This document shows positions 34,316-45,290 of a DNA stretch of 64,000 nucleotides, piece by piece. Source of the stretch: Fasciola hepatica. Its lineage: Eukaryota; Platyhelminthes; Trematoda; Plagiorchiida; Fasciolidae. The stretch is taken from NCBI GenBank assembly GCA_948099385.1, contig CANUEZ040000002.1:1054001-1118000 (forward strand). The letters run 5' to 3'. A model generated the notes under the pieces. It was not told the DNA's origin. It made no database searches and saw nothing but the letters and a program-made list of their open reading frames with translations. The number at the start of each line of letters is the position of its first letter. Within the stretch, counting starts at the first letter, position 1. The translations under genes and the position numbers were made by a program.

Positions 34316-34500
34316 AAATGAGCGGTGGTCAAACGGCCATCAGGGCGGACTACACACTTTTGTCTCAGGTTCGAATCTTCAAACTTCAGACGGCCACTTC
34401 TCAATTGGCAGCCACGGAGTGACCGCGATTCTCCGCTAAAATGCTGTGCTACCATTATACACTCAAAAGAAAGTGAAACAAATACAAGAAAGAGGAATAA
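34316..34500 (+). mobile_element. tRNA-derived SINE
   Basis: A box TGGTCAAACGG (34326-34336) fits TRGYNNANNNG exactly. B box GGTTCGAATCT (34368-34378) differs from consensus at one base. The spacing is tRNA-like, and a unique body follows to about 34490, ending in an A-rich stretch (GAAACAAATACAAGAAAGAG). The remnant at 56803-56975 has a similar A-rich ending. Confidence 0.55.
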
Positions 34501-35435
34501 AAATTCTCCTTGATAATTGCAACAGTCTGTGTGTTAAAGCCTATAGCGGGGAATTCCCTAGATCCAATCTTTGAAGTAACTGTGGCACGCGAGGTTCTCA
34601 CAAACAACGAGTTATTCGATTGATCGCTTGCTTTTCTGCGGTGCATTATAGCCACGGTTTGCACTGCCTGGCCAAAAGATGAAAGCGGTAGCGATGAGTG
34701 ACCTTGTAGCTCAAAACACTTCTACTCAAGCTGGTTTTTGTTAGTAACATTCCATGAATTCTATGACTGAAGAAGGGAGAAACAGCTAATGTTAGACTGT
34801 CGGTGAATGGTGTTACTTTAGGAATCACAAATATGGACTGAGATAAGAAAGAGAGAAAACAGAAATTATTCAATGCTATTAGTTAACACTCACGGGCTCA
34901 TGCATTCAAGGTGATTTGTTCCATTCTCATTAGAAAAGTAACAATCTTCCATCAATGAACATAAACGCAGAAATGTAGTTTCAGTCAAAATAACAAAAGG
35001 CTACACATAAAAACAAGCCGTTTTACAGCACCAATCGTAATCAATTACTTTCGTATGAAATACAATTAAATTACTTTTCCAATTTCGACAAATTCACTAA
35101 TTTAATTTGGGCGGTGGAAAACACCTCAGGCGAGGCATTTATGACAAAATAAAATTCTCATTCGGAATTTGCACACAAGCATTGGAATTACCCTTTCTAC
35201 ACGACGAACTTCATCAAGCTCCTATGTTTACTCTGTCATTCTGGTCGATCAGAACCGGACGAAAACAGATCGCGACTACCGCGCACGGTCAGGTGACGAT
35301 GTTTACTCTCAAGAGCGGTGCCTGGTCTAGTGATTTTCATGTGGGCGGATTAAGCCTATAAGCAGCAATACCTCTGGTATGTCGGACCGCCTGATTGGTT
35401 CTTCATTGATGGTTTGCTCTATACATGGTTCGGCT

Positions 35436-35439
<4 letters not shown>
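34501..35439. other. Non-coding, nothing recognised
   Basis: An 84-codon plus frame at 35107-35361 has no known motif and no splice context that I trust. Confidence 0.4.

Positions 35440-35485
<46 letters not shown>
35440..35485. repeat. (TA)n microsatellite
   Basis: An uninterrupted 46-bp TA tract about 90 bp before the first recognisable sequence of LINE copy B. Confidence 0.97.
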
Positions 35486-35487
<2 letters not shown>

Positions 35488-35569
35488 GCTTAGATTATAG
35501 CTTGAATTACGGCATAACTGACGAAAAATTCTAACCGTCATCAGAATGAGCTCCGGTTTGTATCGTGGT

Positions 35570-37490
35570 TATAACATGACTTTTCACTTGGGTGTCATCA
35601 GAACTAAAGGCCGGGAGGATTTTTTTGATAAGAATTCTTCACTTCATTTGATGAAAAGTTACAAAGCTGCTGGACCGGATGGGTTATCTTAAACTTTTTT
35701 TCAAATATGGAGACAAAGCTTCGTTTTCGGAGTTAACAAAACTCCTCCGTGTTATTTGGGATAACGAGCTTATTACCAGAGAATAGGCTGAATCAGTGAG
35801 TGTACTGAAGTACAAGAAAGGTGATAGGTATTTGCGTGAAAACCTCGGAGGAATCAGCATGTTAAGTATCACATCCAAACTGCAGGCAGGGATAATTCTT
35901 CACAGGGTTTCTGAGGATCGGGGAAGTTGTACACGTGAGAGCCAATCCGGTTTCAGACGGGGTTCAAGGTTTTACCGACCACGTCTTTACTCAAAGTCAC
36001 ACTTCAGGGCACGAAAACATTAGGTAGACCAAAATTTATGCATTCATTGATTTGAAAGCTGCATTCGACTAGGTTCATCACACAGCACTCTGGCGTTGCC
36101 TTTCATTGAAGCAAGTGCCAGAGAAATTTACTTCTCTTTCCCAATGTTTGTATGCAAACAGCCGAAGCAGACTTCAAGCTTACGTCAACCTTTCACCCCA
36201 GTTCACCACGCAAAGTGGCGTTCGTCAGGGTTGCCCTCTTTCGCACTTCCTCTTCAATCTAGTCATTGAAACGGCCTCATCCGTGGGCGAAAATAGTGGT
36301 ATCGACTTGTGCTCAGAAGGCAAACTGTCTAACTTGGAATAAAGGGGTGTTTTTGTTCTGCTGAGTGAAGAATTAGGTAGGCTGCAAGCTTTCTTAGATA
36401 GCCTAAACAACATTGCCGCCATGATTAGGATACTTTCCTCTAATATTTGCATGACTCGAAGTGACAGGACGTTTTGAAATCACTCCAAATCGGAACTACG
36501 AAAACCAAAGGAGCAAGAACACCTAGAATACGGAACAGCTTGATAAATTGTATTGTGGGACTGGTTTGTATGAATATGCTCATTGGAAGAAAGTAATTGG
36601 TAGATTGAAAGTTGATCAATCACAGAGAGATTTGACATACTTGTCCTCAGCGATCATGATTAGCTGACGCTCATCCGCGTGAGTAAATACAAAGTAGTAC
36701 TTGGCCGTATAACGTATGATGACAGGTGAGTCACCACAGTCTTTCACCTTCAAAGTATAAAGTTCTGCTACAAGACAGGATTGACGGTACGCGAAAATTT
36801 GTGTACTTGGAGTGTACTCTATCCGAAGTCGATAAGTTTTATTATCTGGGCCAATGCATCAGACCAGGTGATTAGATATCTGATGAAGTGTCATCGCGTA
36901 CTCCAGAGGCATAATTAGATTTTTGCAATCTCAGTCATATGTGACGCCAGAGTGACTCCTGGTTGTCTGTCGAGGGTGGATTGTACACTGTGGTGGTTAG
37001 ATCTGTTCTTACGTACGGCTCAGGAATGTGGCATTTTTGGGGTAGAAGATAAACGAAGCCTTTCGATGTTTGAGCATCGGAGTCTCCGTAGCATTGACCA
37101 AATACGGTGAGAACACTGTCGCAGCTAAGCTGAGGTTAGACTTTAGGTGTTGGGAACCAGTGGTTAGTTACTGGAACCAATACTGAGGGAAGGCCAAGGT
37201 GGTCAGTCCGTGATATGCCAAAAAGATGTGAAAACCTTGATTAGTGGGCTTGGCGAAGTAGGACGTGTTAGAGTTCCAGGTTAGGGTCCAAGAGACCCAC
37301 ATACCAAAAGGTTGCAGACATCAAGTGATATGGCTAAGTGACGTGGCCAGTAGAGTTGTTGCATCCTTTCTCTCTCTCTTTCGTTATGATTTCCGTTTGT
37401 ACATTATTTCGGCTCTTTCTCACTTGATTCTTCTATTCTTTTCGCCCTAACTAGTACGGACTTGGAGATAGTCACCAAAACCAGAGCACA
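35570..37490 (+). mobile_element. RTE-like LINE fragment, copy B (dead)
   Basis: This copy reaches further upstream than copy A. It shows a KAAGPDGLS block (RT start), SVLKYKKGDRYLRENLGGIS with SITSKLQAGIIL, QSGFRRGSR, the motif A region near LKAAF with a stop in it, SGVRQGCPLSHFLFNLVIE, a destroyed YADD, and then the same non-LINE insert as copy A. RT resumes with YTVVVRSVLTYGSGMW at about 36985. Relative to copy A it lacks about 95 bp near 37160-37200. The tail runs to about 37490. The two copies are close relatives along their shared 1.4 kb, with scattered differences. Confidence 0.82.
36637..36913 (-). pseudogene. Antisense frame inside LINE copy B, broken homologue of 21457-21753
   Basis: Same insert and frame as in copy A, with several substitutions and one in-frame TGA at plus 36859-36861 (an arginine codon in copy A). 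The block KTYRLRIEYTP and the block VAELYTLKVKDCGDS are conserved. Identity unknown. Confidence 0.4.
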
Positions 37491-38690
37491 TATGTTCCAG
37501 GTGAACTGAACTGAAAGCATTCGATGAGTAATACCGATTTTTTGAAATTTTGCAATAGGGTTCTGTTCAAGCTGCATCCATCTATAGCATGCAGCGCCAT
37601 TTCTGTCTTCATTAGCAACATGTTTAATTTTTAGCACATTTTTCACTAAAATGGTTATAGCTTCGATGACTAAGTGATTCTCTGAGTCAAAACTTTGATT
37701 CAACTACCCATGTAGCCTTTTCTTTGTCCATTCGATAACACAGCACATGCACTCTCCCATGTACATATACACACAAACATATGGTCTTCAATATGTTTCA
37801 TATTCACTCCTGTTTACAACACAACCGATTCGGAGAATACACTTTAAAGCGGACGGCCTGCCTTGGCCGTTTCTCACAGGCTCGATCGATTGGACGGCTA
37901 TAAATGTGTAGGACCCCGAGTCATATAGAAGGAATAAGGCACTACATATAAGCCAGAGGTAGTCAATCAGAGGACTGCAAAATACAAGGGCTCAGCGTTA
38001 TTTTTCTGTGATTGAATTGTCGGAGTGTGTGGTCTGTTAACCTTGTGACCAAAATGCTCATGATGGATGAACCTATACTCGAGTCATTTTCCTGCGACAC
38101 CAGCAAGTTCGGTTGGATAAAAATGAGCATGGATAAGAAAAAAGTTGTGGCTGTTGGAATAAAATGAATTTTCATCTCCTTAATGTTAGCATCAAGAAAA
38201 ATGGGTAGCTGATTTTCTCTCGCGTGTGTGAAACCTGCGAGGCTATTTATCGTCTACTTACCAATCTGTTTTGCAGCCCATCCTCCATAAACTAAACTGA
38301 GTTGTTTTTGTGCGCAAAATGATAGGTTTTTGAAGTATTGCATAAGAGTTGGTACTAGATTGTTTTCAAGTAAAATTACATCGAATAGGTTACCAAAAGC
38401 CTTTCCAAGACTATCAACACCCATTTATTTATTTTTGTGGGTAACTGCTACAGAACTGTTAAAAAGGATTGCCAGTTCAAATGAGCCTCTCAAATAATAA
38501 GAAATACTCTTTATTAACAGTATCCATGGATTGAATATATTTCGATGTCGAATGGATCACGTTCATCTGTGCGCTGTTCGTCTCATCGGGAAGTGACCGA
38601 AAAGGCTAGGACTGTGGATAAAACCAGGACAGTTGTTGAGTATCTTTGGAATAGTGGTTCGCGCAACATCGATTATTCACTTGCGTTATT
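37491..38690. other. Non-coding, nothing recognised
   Basis: Minus frames at 37404-37703 and 37963-38175 show no recognisable domain. Confidence 0.4.
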
Positions 38691-38850
38691 CATAATAGCC
38701 CACTTGGTAGAACACCTATCCGATAATCGAAGTGCCGCTGGTTCGATTCCGGCTATCTGTGATGGACCTTTGGATGTGAAAAATGCAAGTGGATTTTCCT
38801 TTCTAATAGTATCACTTGTGAAAAGTCCTCACACAAATAGCGGAAGTTGA
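38691..38850 (+). mobile_element. tRNA-derived SINE or tRNA pseudogene
   Basis: A box TAGCCCACTTG (38696-38706) and B box GGTTCGATTCC (38740-38750) both fit consensus exactly. The T-arm can pair fully (GCTGG with CCGGC, one wobble) around TTCGATT. The expected acceptor stem does not pair (TATCTGT on the 3' side, poorly matched 5' side), so it is not a functional tRNA. The sequence after 38760 would be the SINE body; its end is approximate. Confidence 0.55.
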
Positions 38851-39539
38851 CTAATCGTTGGAAACCTTTTCAGGACAAAAAAACTAAGGTAGTCGGTTGA
38901 CTTTCCAGTCACAGCGGGCAACCTTTGCACGCACCTTTATACGTCTTATTATACATGCTTACCGCTTTCCTTGGCACATTCCTCTTTGCTGTACGGACAA
39001 TTGAGTGTCCAGAATCGACGCACATTTTGAATACGCACGAACACACAAGAAAAACATATCAGTAATCTGTGAATAAATCATCTATTGACTGGGAGTGTCC
39101 TGGAATTCATCTAAGACAAGATCGAATGATAACCAACACATTTCTGGAAGCCTTCACAACAGCACTGAGCACTTATCTCTGCACTTTCTAGATGAAGGGG
39201 ATGGCCTACATCTAGACTCTGGATATCCAAGATCCTGCAAGGAGAATCGGAAATATTTGCAAATTCATTTCATACTGTTTATTCTTCGTCATTGTGTATG
39301 TATTTTGTAATCCTCTGACCATATAATCCTCTGCTTGTTATTGATCGGTACTGTTATATTGGATTACTTTGGAACTGACATAGATATGTACTCATACAGA
39401 CTCGTATGGACTGATTGGTACAATGATCCTTTTCCAAGACCGATTTACAATGGGACGATTCTGGAATAATGATCTCAAGTCAATGTGTTCCAACCGATTT
39501 GTGTATGTAGTGTCTGTGCGTGTGTTATGGGTGCTGGAA
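38851..39539. other. Non-coding, nothing recognised
   Basis: No convincing feature. A 71-codon plus frame (39095-39310) lacks motifs. Confidence 0.4.
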
Positions 39540-39834
39540 TTAGGTCACCGTTCCGTCAGTGGTGGCAGGACCGTTTGAGGTCATCCGTAATGACGGTGCC
39601 GCCCATTTGTCTGAAATCTCTGCTCCATGGATTCTCTGAAGGCAAATAAGGTGAGTGGTAATTTCCAAAGGTTTGGCATATTGGAGGTGGATGATTCCGG
39701 TTTTATCGTAATCAGTGTTGTAGTCTTCGGATATAGCTTTGAGTCCGACTACTGCTTCACGGTCCAATTTCGTAAGGGTGATTACACCAGCTAGCCTATA
39801 TTTTTCTCTCTTTTTCTTCCAAAAGCCTGGCCTT
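39540..39834 (-). CDS. Unidentified protein-like frame, possible last exon
   Basis: A minus-strand frame of about 98 codons with a charged start (WKKKREKYRLAGVITLTKLD) followed by REAVVGLKAISEDYNTDYDK and LQYAKPLEITTHLICLQRIH. It has a protein-like composition and ends in a stop at 39540. I do not recognise the family. It may be a final exon, though the upstream acceptor (GGCCAG) has a poor pyrimidine tract, or part of an unfamiliar transposon. It overlaps a plus-strand exon candidate by a few bases, and only one of them need be real. Confidence 0.3.
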
Positions 39835-39937
39835 TAGTTGCTTGTGCAATGTATTCTGCGGGACATTCCGTGCAACTGACTCTGTACTTACAACGGCTTC
39901 GGTCTTTCATCTGGAGGACTTACTGGATCTTTGTGAG
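39826..39937 (+). CDS. Possible internal exon, unidentified
   Basis: A strong acceptor (TTTTTCTCTCTTTTTCTTCCAAAAG) is followed by 112 bp and a consensus donor (GAG then GTGAGT). The open frame in phase reads LAFSCLCNVFCGTFRATDSV and ends TASVFHLEDLLDLCE. The end faintly resembles a BTB-domain helix, which is not enough to name it. The pyrimidine tract is also the reverse of a lysine/glutamate-rich stretch in the opposite-strand frame, so the splice signal may be fortuitous. Confidence 0.25.
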
Positions 39938-40139
39938 GTGAGTTTACAATGTGTTTTCTATCCAAAAGAGCATACTGATACCAAGTATCTTTCTGATTAC
40001 CCCGAAAGTACGGACCTGTATAGAATGAATATGGAAATTAGCCAGTCTATTTTTCTGCTGCTTTTTATTGGTGCTTTATTCCTTAATCCGTGGCTTATCA
40101 GCTCTGATGGGAAGTCGTTGTCCTGAAGGACAGGATGTA

Positions 40140-41015
40140 TGCGTCATATTTCCTGCTCGCATACTGCAAGTGTTCTAGTTGCACAGTATGTCCGCTCGGT
40201 TGACTAGCGACGAGATGAGCACAAGTTCACTGCACTGTGGATATCTGCCTCAGAAAGTAAGTTTCTGTGAATATTCACTGTGAATATCTGAGAGTCATTC
40301 ACTAGTAACTGACAGTCTACGAAACTGACGAACTGCTGAGCGCTCTGGATCTATTACAAAGTTTGTCAAACTACACTGGTTACATGGAGTTTTTTAGAAA
40401 ATCCTGTTTGTTCTTCACTCTTAAGATCGTGAAAATATCGCGGATGTACCTGGCATGAATATATTAGGGATCATGGAAAGTTTTACACTGAATTTAAAAA
40501 GAAGCCAGCTACGATCGTTAGTACAGGGGAGACCACGGCCACGCCATTACCCTGTCTGTGTAGTGTGTGCCGGGATGTAAGGCTGGTTGAAGTGGGAAGG
40601 ATGAACGCCCCAAGTAACATCACTCCGGTTTATTGGACGTCTTTCTTTTACAGAGACGTAGGCAATCAATACGGAATGCGAATATTCCAAACTGTTTTGT
40701 ACAGGAAAGCTCGTATAAAGGGAAGCCACATCGAACCTCACTGCGGTTCCATCGCCTTCTAGTGCAACATTTCGGAGAACACTGATAAAATCGTAAAGGA
40801 CGTTTATCCGACTTACCATCATTTGGGATAGCGGTACAGTGCAACACTGAGTTACTTGGCTAACATGTGATTTGTTTTAGGAGTGCAAACCAAAGTCCAC
40901 CGAACAGGGAAACTAGGTTTGTGAATCTTCGGCAATCTGTAAAATCTCTCAAGTCTTTTCGTTGATAACAGAATCGTCGTCCGACTACCCTAATTTCCGA
41001 CAATACTGCCACCAA
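40140..41015 (-). mobile_element. Decayed Penelope-like element fragment
   Basis: Reading minus, frameshifted pieces of a PLE reverse transcriptase appear in order: LPKIHKPSFPVRWTLV (about 40960), VRFDVASLYTSFPVQNSLEY (motif A, about 40735), and RYIRDIFTILRVKNK (motif C, about 40440, with YVDD decayed to YIRD). No endonuclease was recognised downstream. It is much older than the PLE at 530-2797 and ends next to a (TA)n tract. Confidence 0.65.
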
Positions 41016-41030
41016 ACCTGAAAAGCTGGT

Positions 41031-41035
<5 letters not shown>

Positions 41036-41079
<44 letters not shown>
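41036..41079. repeat. (TA)n microsatellite
   Basis: A 44-bp TA tract immediately upstream (in transcript sense) of the decayed Penelope fragment. Confidence 0.97.
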
Positions 41080-41084
<5 letters not shown>

Positions 41085-41789
41085 TGTTTTTTCGATACAT
41101 CTGGAACTACTTTTAAAGACTGCTGACATTACGCAACATTGCAGTTTTAGTAATTGAAACGTGAGCTGCGAAAACGATGGCACAGTTTTCATGAAGTAAC
41201 AGTATAAAGGGCAGAAGATTACAACGAGTACGGTTCGTGTTATGCAACTTACAAAATTTAGTTGACACCACCAATCTTTCCTTCGTCTCTGAACGCGAGA
41301 AGACTGGTGATATCCAGGTCGTGACGATACACGAAGTAACCCTTTCCATGAACTTAAAACTGAGCAAAATATGCCCTGTTAATTCCGAAAAATCAAAAGC
41401 TTCATCTTACTATCCACAACATTCCAATGTCACTTACAAGGTCAGGATAAGTTCTGGGAGCATAATTTCCAATAGATATAGGTGGAGCTGACATACTGTT
41501 CGGTGTTAAAAGTGACACAGCAGGAGTAAGACAATTTCACTTAGAATGGACTACTATAGTTTGCAAGAACCTTTTGTAGAAAACAGCATGGAAACTTCGT
41601 TGTAGCTTTTCCCGGGACAAAGATAATATTCGTATACGAACTTAAAACGAAATCAAATAAAATATATTTCATATTTGCCAAATGAATCGCGAAGGAGATA
41701 CAGGTTCAGCTAAAGGTGTTACACGTTAAGTGAATTGCATTATGAGAGAAAGTAAGTAATCAAAAAAAAAACAATGTAAAATGAGATCA
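41080..41789. other. Non-coding, nothing recognised
   Basis: Overlapping 84-codon frames on both strands (41113-41367 minus, 41237-41491 plus) show no motif. Confidence 0.35.
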
Positions 41790-44470
41790 ACGGGAGATAT
41801 TTATGTAAGTAGCTGTTTGTTGATCTTGCTTTTGAAGACAAAAGTGTCCTCAGTGAGTAGGAAGACAGAAAGATGAACAGTGTTCCACAGTTTGCCATTC
41901 GGGAGGGGGGGAGGAATTGAAAATTAGGAGTACGATATTGGGTAACAGAAGACTGATAAGGATAACTAGCTGTCTTGGTACGTGATGATCGGGAAAAGCA
42001 AAGGGAACTGCCGAAGCAAGCTCAGAAGAACAAAAATCCAAAGTAGTAACGGTGGAACAAAGACAGCTGAGAGGCCGCCCGACGATGGGCTAATGATTGA
42101 GGATTGGAAGATAATGAAGCGTAGTTGATCAGCTGGATGACATTTTGTCCTCAGAAAGAGAAAGAGAGTTGGACAAAGCCTTACCCCACTCGTGAATACA
42201 ATATTTTCGCTCGGAAAGGATTTCAACTTTGTAGAGCAGAAGAAGACGGGCTGTTGTAAAGAACAGCCAAGCTTAAAATGGAAATCCAGCCTTGCGCGCA
42301 GTTCAAGAAGCAAGCCGAGATATTAAAGCTGGCCATCACTGAAAAGGAGTTATAGATAGACAAGAGGCAACACGGTTGTATCACAGGATACTTGAGGGTA
42401 GACTGAATGATGTTTCAAGGCAATCGAGAGAAAGGGAGCTTGGGAAGTATTCAATGGAACATGATCGTGGGATCCCCATCAGAAGATGTGTTTAAAGTCG
42501 AAGTCGAAAGATTCACTGATTGCCCTGCGGTCAAGATCGATGTTGATGTTGGCTTGACAGGGAGTGCTGTAAGAACAACAGGAATGCAGGGTAACATTAT
42601 CGACAAAGGAATGGCTTGTGTTTGAAGTAGGGGATATTTGATCATTAATAAGTGAATGAAAGAGGGGGACGCAAACACTGAACCTTGGGAAACACCAGCC
42701 TTCACAGGAAGTGACTGGGACAGAACCCCATCAGTTCGGACGGAGATGATTCACTTACTGAGGAAACTTGACGTCCACAATACGAGAGAGTGGGCCCGAA
42801 AGTCGGCAGTTTCGCTAGAAGGCCTTCGAGCCAAACTGGGTCAACGGCTTCAAAGAAGTCGAGCAAGACGATGTATTTTTACCCTTCGTTGTCGAAAGCG
42901 GCCAGCCAAGGGTGTGAAACGAGAGTCAGGAGATCATTGATGGAACGGCGAGGTCTGATTCCATATCGGTGATCTCTCAGTACTACTTCGAGTTCGGGAA
43001 ATGCACGCAGTTGGTCAAGGAAGACAGTTTGAATACTTTTTAAATAATAAGTTTGAGAAAAATAGGACCATAGTTATTCGGGTCAGAAAGACCTCCGCAT
43101 TTGGGAATAGAAAAATTAGGTCGTGTTTTCAGGGGATCCAAAAAGTAGGAAGTTGAACAAAAGGAGACAGAGAGGATGACTTCAGAGGAGCCATTTCAGA
43201 GGCACATATTTTAAGGACGATGGATGGTATGCTGTCCGGACCGGGTGATTTGCACACTTCCACAGAACGCTCTGTTTGACGGATCTTGTTAGTGCTAATA
43301 TGAGGTTGACAATGGAAAAACGGTGGAGCACAAGGAACTAGAGGAGTAGGATAAGAGTTCACAATGGAGCTGGATGCCAACTTGAAGGAAAAACCCCAGC
43401 TTTCTTGTCTGGTTCGCAAATAAGGTCCCCAAAAAATTACAGCGGAAAGGAAACTGAAAAGCCACAAACTTGCTGGAAGCTGCTTTCATGAGGTAAAAAA
43501 AAATGTTAGGCTGTCTGAGGCAAATGACAGTAAGCTTTCTTTGACTCTTTGCTTGGTTGGCGAGCATCTGATTCTAGCTTTGCATGAAGAGGTGGTGGGA
43601 GTCGGGACTAGTCGAGCAGGGCCAGTGGTCAAATGCTGAACCTTTCAAGCGTACAGCACGATCAAGTGCATGGCTGAACCAATCCGGGTTCAAGTCTAGG
43701 AAATTTCGAAAGCCGCCCCCTTTGGGTGAACTGTAGGGCCACAATATGTGTCTCGAGACGGATGGAGGATCATGCGAGTAAAACTGATGGAACAGGAAAT
43801 GATAAGTTGGTCAGATGAACCAAACGGGAGGAAGAGTGGAGATGTCTGGGAAGAGATCAGGAAAACAAGTGAGAATAAGATCAAGGATATGGGTATGGTC
43901 GCCGGCTGGGTCGGGGATACCCTTGGGGGCTGGGGGGGGACAGCAAAGTGGCACTGGTTGTTGACCCTGGCGAGATGTTCGTCTTTACCCCCCATAGATA
44001 AAGTGCCCGATGAGGGAAACTCCTAATCTCGAGTGGGAACATTAAAATTTAGAAAGGTTTTATAGCAGTTGGGATCTATGACAAACCATTGTTTAATGTT
44101 CGAAGATAAAATGTCGAAGACGGACGAGTCACTGCTGCTGGGTGAACGGCAAACAATACCAAAACAGTGATTACAAGGAGAAAGTTGGAGCTTTAGCCAA
44201 ATCAAACAAGATTCGCGTTTAGACAAGTCAAGATTTTGTAGTCTGTACTTCATGACGGACTAGTGGACAAAGGCCCAAACACCAGCTTTGGGTGACAAAG
44301 AGGAGTGGAGGTGGATACTCGTCTACCTTGCATTACGATACCAAAAGATACCACTGATTGGTTTCTATTTTTCACTCCTAAAGCAAGAGTGGTAACAACA
44401 GCACAAAACGATGACTGAAGGATGAGGTTTGTAGAACACACAAAGAGGAATCTGTTTCGCTGTTATGCCC
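41790..44470 (-). mobile_element. Jockey/CR1-type LINE, decayed
   Basis: Reading minus from about 44450, the endonuclease C-terminal half is visible (GIVCRSPSSSDSSVFDIL, then PTQPATI and FGSSDQLIISCS). It is followed by the RT start KSPGPDSIPSIVLKICASEM (about 43240), a YGIRP block (about 42955), VSQGSVFASP (about 42690), and the end of RT with LINYASLSSNPQSLAHRRAA (about 42090). Many stops and frameshifts are present. The order endonuclease, KSPGPDxIP, GVSQGSV and late LAHRR is typical of the jockey/CR1 group, unlike the RTE-like copies elsewhere. Both ends are approximate. Confidence 0.75.
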
Positions 44471-44939
44471 ATTTTACGGAAGTTTGACTAGGGAAGCCTC
44501 GACCTAAAAAGCTTGTGTTGACGAGGTACCTCTAGCGTCAACGAAACTGGATGAGATTGGGGGCAAGGTGCGTTGCCTTGGATTTCGATGACTATTTGAG
44601 TAGACCATTTGTTCCGGAGTAAGAAATCACCATCGCTTTGGTGCTACGGTTTGCGTCCAGTCATTTCAAGGCACATGCCCCGAAAATACTTTGACACCAA
44701 GATTGGCACGCCTCAGCTATTCTCCGCTCACATTATCTCATTTGGCAAGTGGTTTATCTGGCAATGGGATCGCTATAGTGATCTACTGTTTAAAGCAAAG
44801 ACCTGCTATCTTATTGTTGAAAATGACCCTCTGGGTCATCTAGGAACGGTAACGAAATTGGATAGTTTGGCTTAGAATGAGAGCTAGACAGACATATTTC
44901 CCGTGAGGAAAGCAGACGGAACAGATAAATTCACTCAGA
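44471..44939. other. Non-coding, nothing recognised
   Basis: An 88-codon plus frame (44609-44875) has no recognisable motif. Confidence 0.35.
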
Positions 44940-45290
44940 TTTTAATGCACGGTCGTCTCTCAGGTTTGAGTTATAAATGTCAGCGTTTGGAAATACTCTT
45001 TCAGTATTCATGTGCAATTTGTAGCATTGGTTTTGTGAAAGTTGCAATTATCACAAGCGTTTTTGGTGATATAATTTTCCACTTGCAGTGCTACTTAAAT
45101 GTTCCGGCTGCGACTTCGAAACTAACGCTTTTGGGAGTATCCGAGCTTGACTGCAAGTACTGACGCTTTACGGTTACAGTCAGATCCCTCTGTCGCTCAG
45201 TAATCCGTCTAAAAGTACCTTGATTTTTGAGTGTATTTTGTCTGCTGGATCACTGCTTCTCAGGAGTTCCAAGCCTTCCCTAAGTGATGG
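44940..45290 (+). pseudogene. Possible zinc-finger relic
   Basis: Several half-fingers appear on the plus strand: YSCAICSIGF (about 45005) and, in another frame, LKCSGCDFETNAFGSIRA (about 45093-45146), preceded by an acceptor-like ATTTTCCACTTGCAG. In the second, CxxC, F, T and I are spaced as in C2H2 fingers, but the first histidine position is a TGA and the second a leucine. The same frame then stays open to about 45300. It may be a decayed zinc-finger gene or chance. Confidence 0.22.

Noticed and set aside
43680..43705. B-box-like GGTTCAAGTCT suggesting a SINE
   Set aside because: The opposite strand reads as continuous LINE coding sequence through this point, and there is no A box at tRNA spacing.
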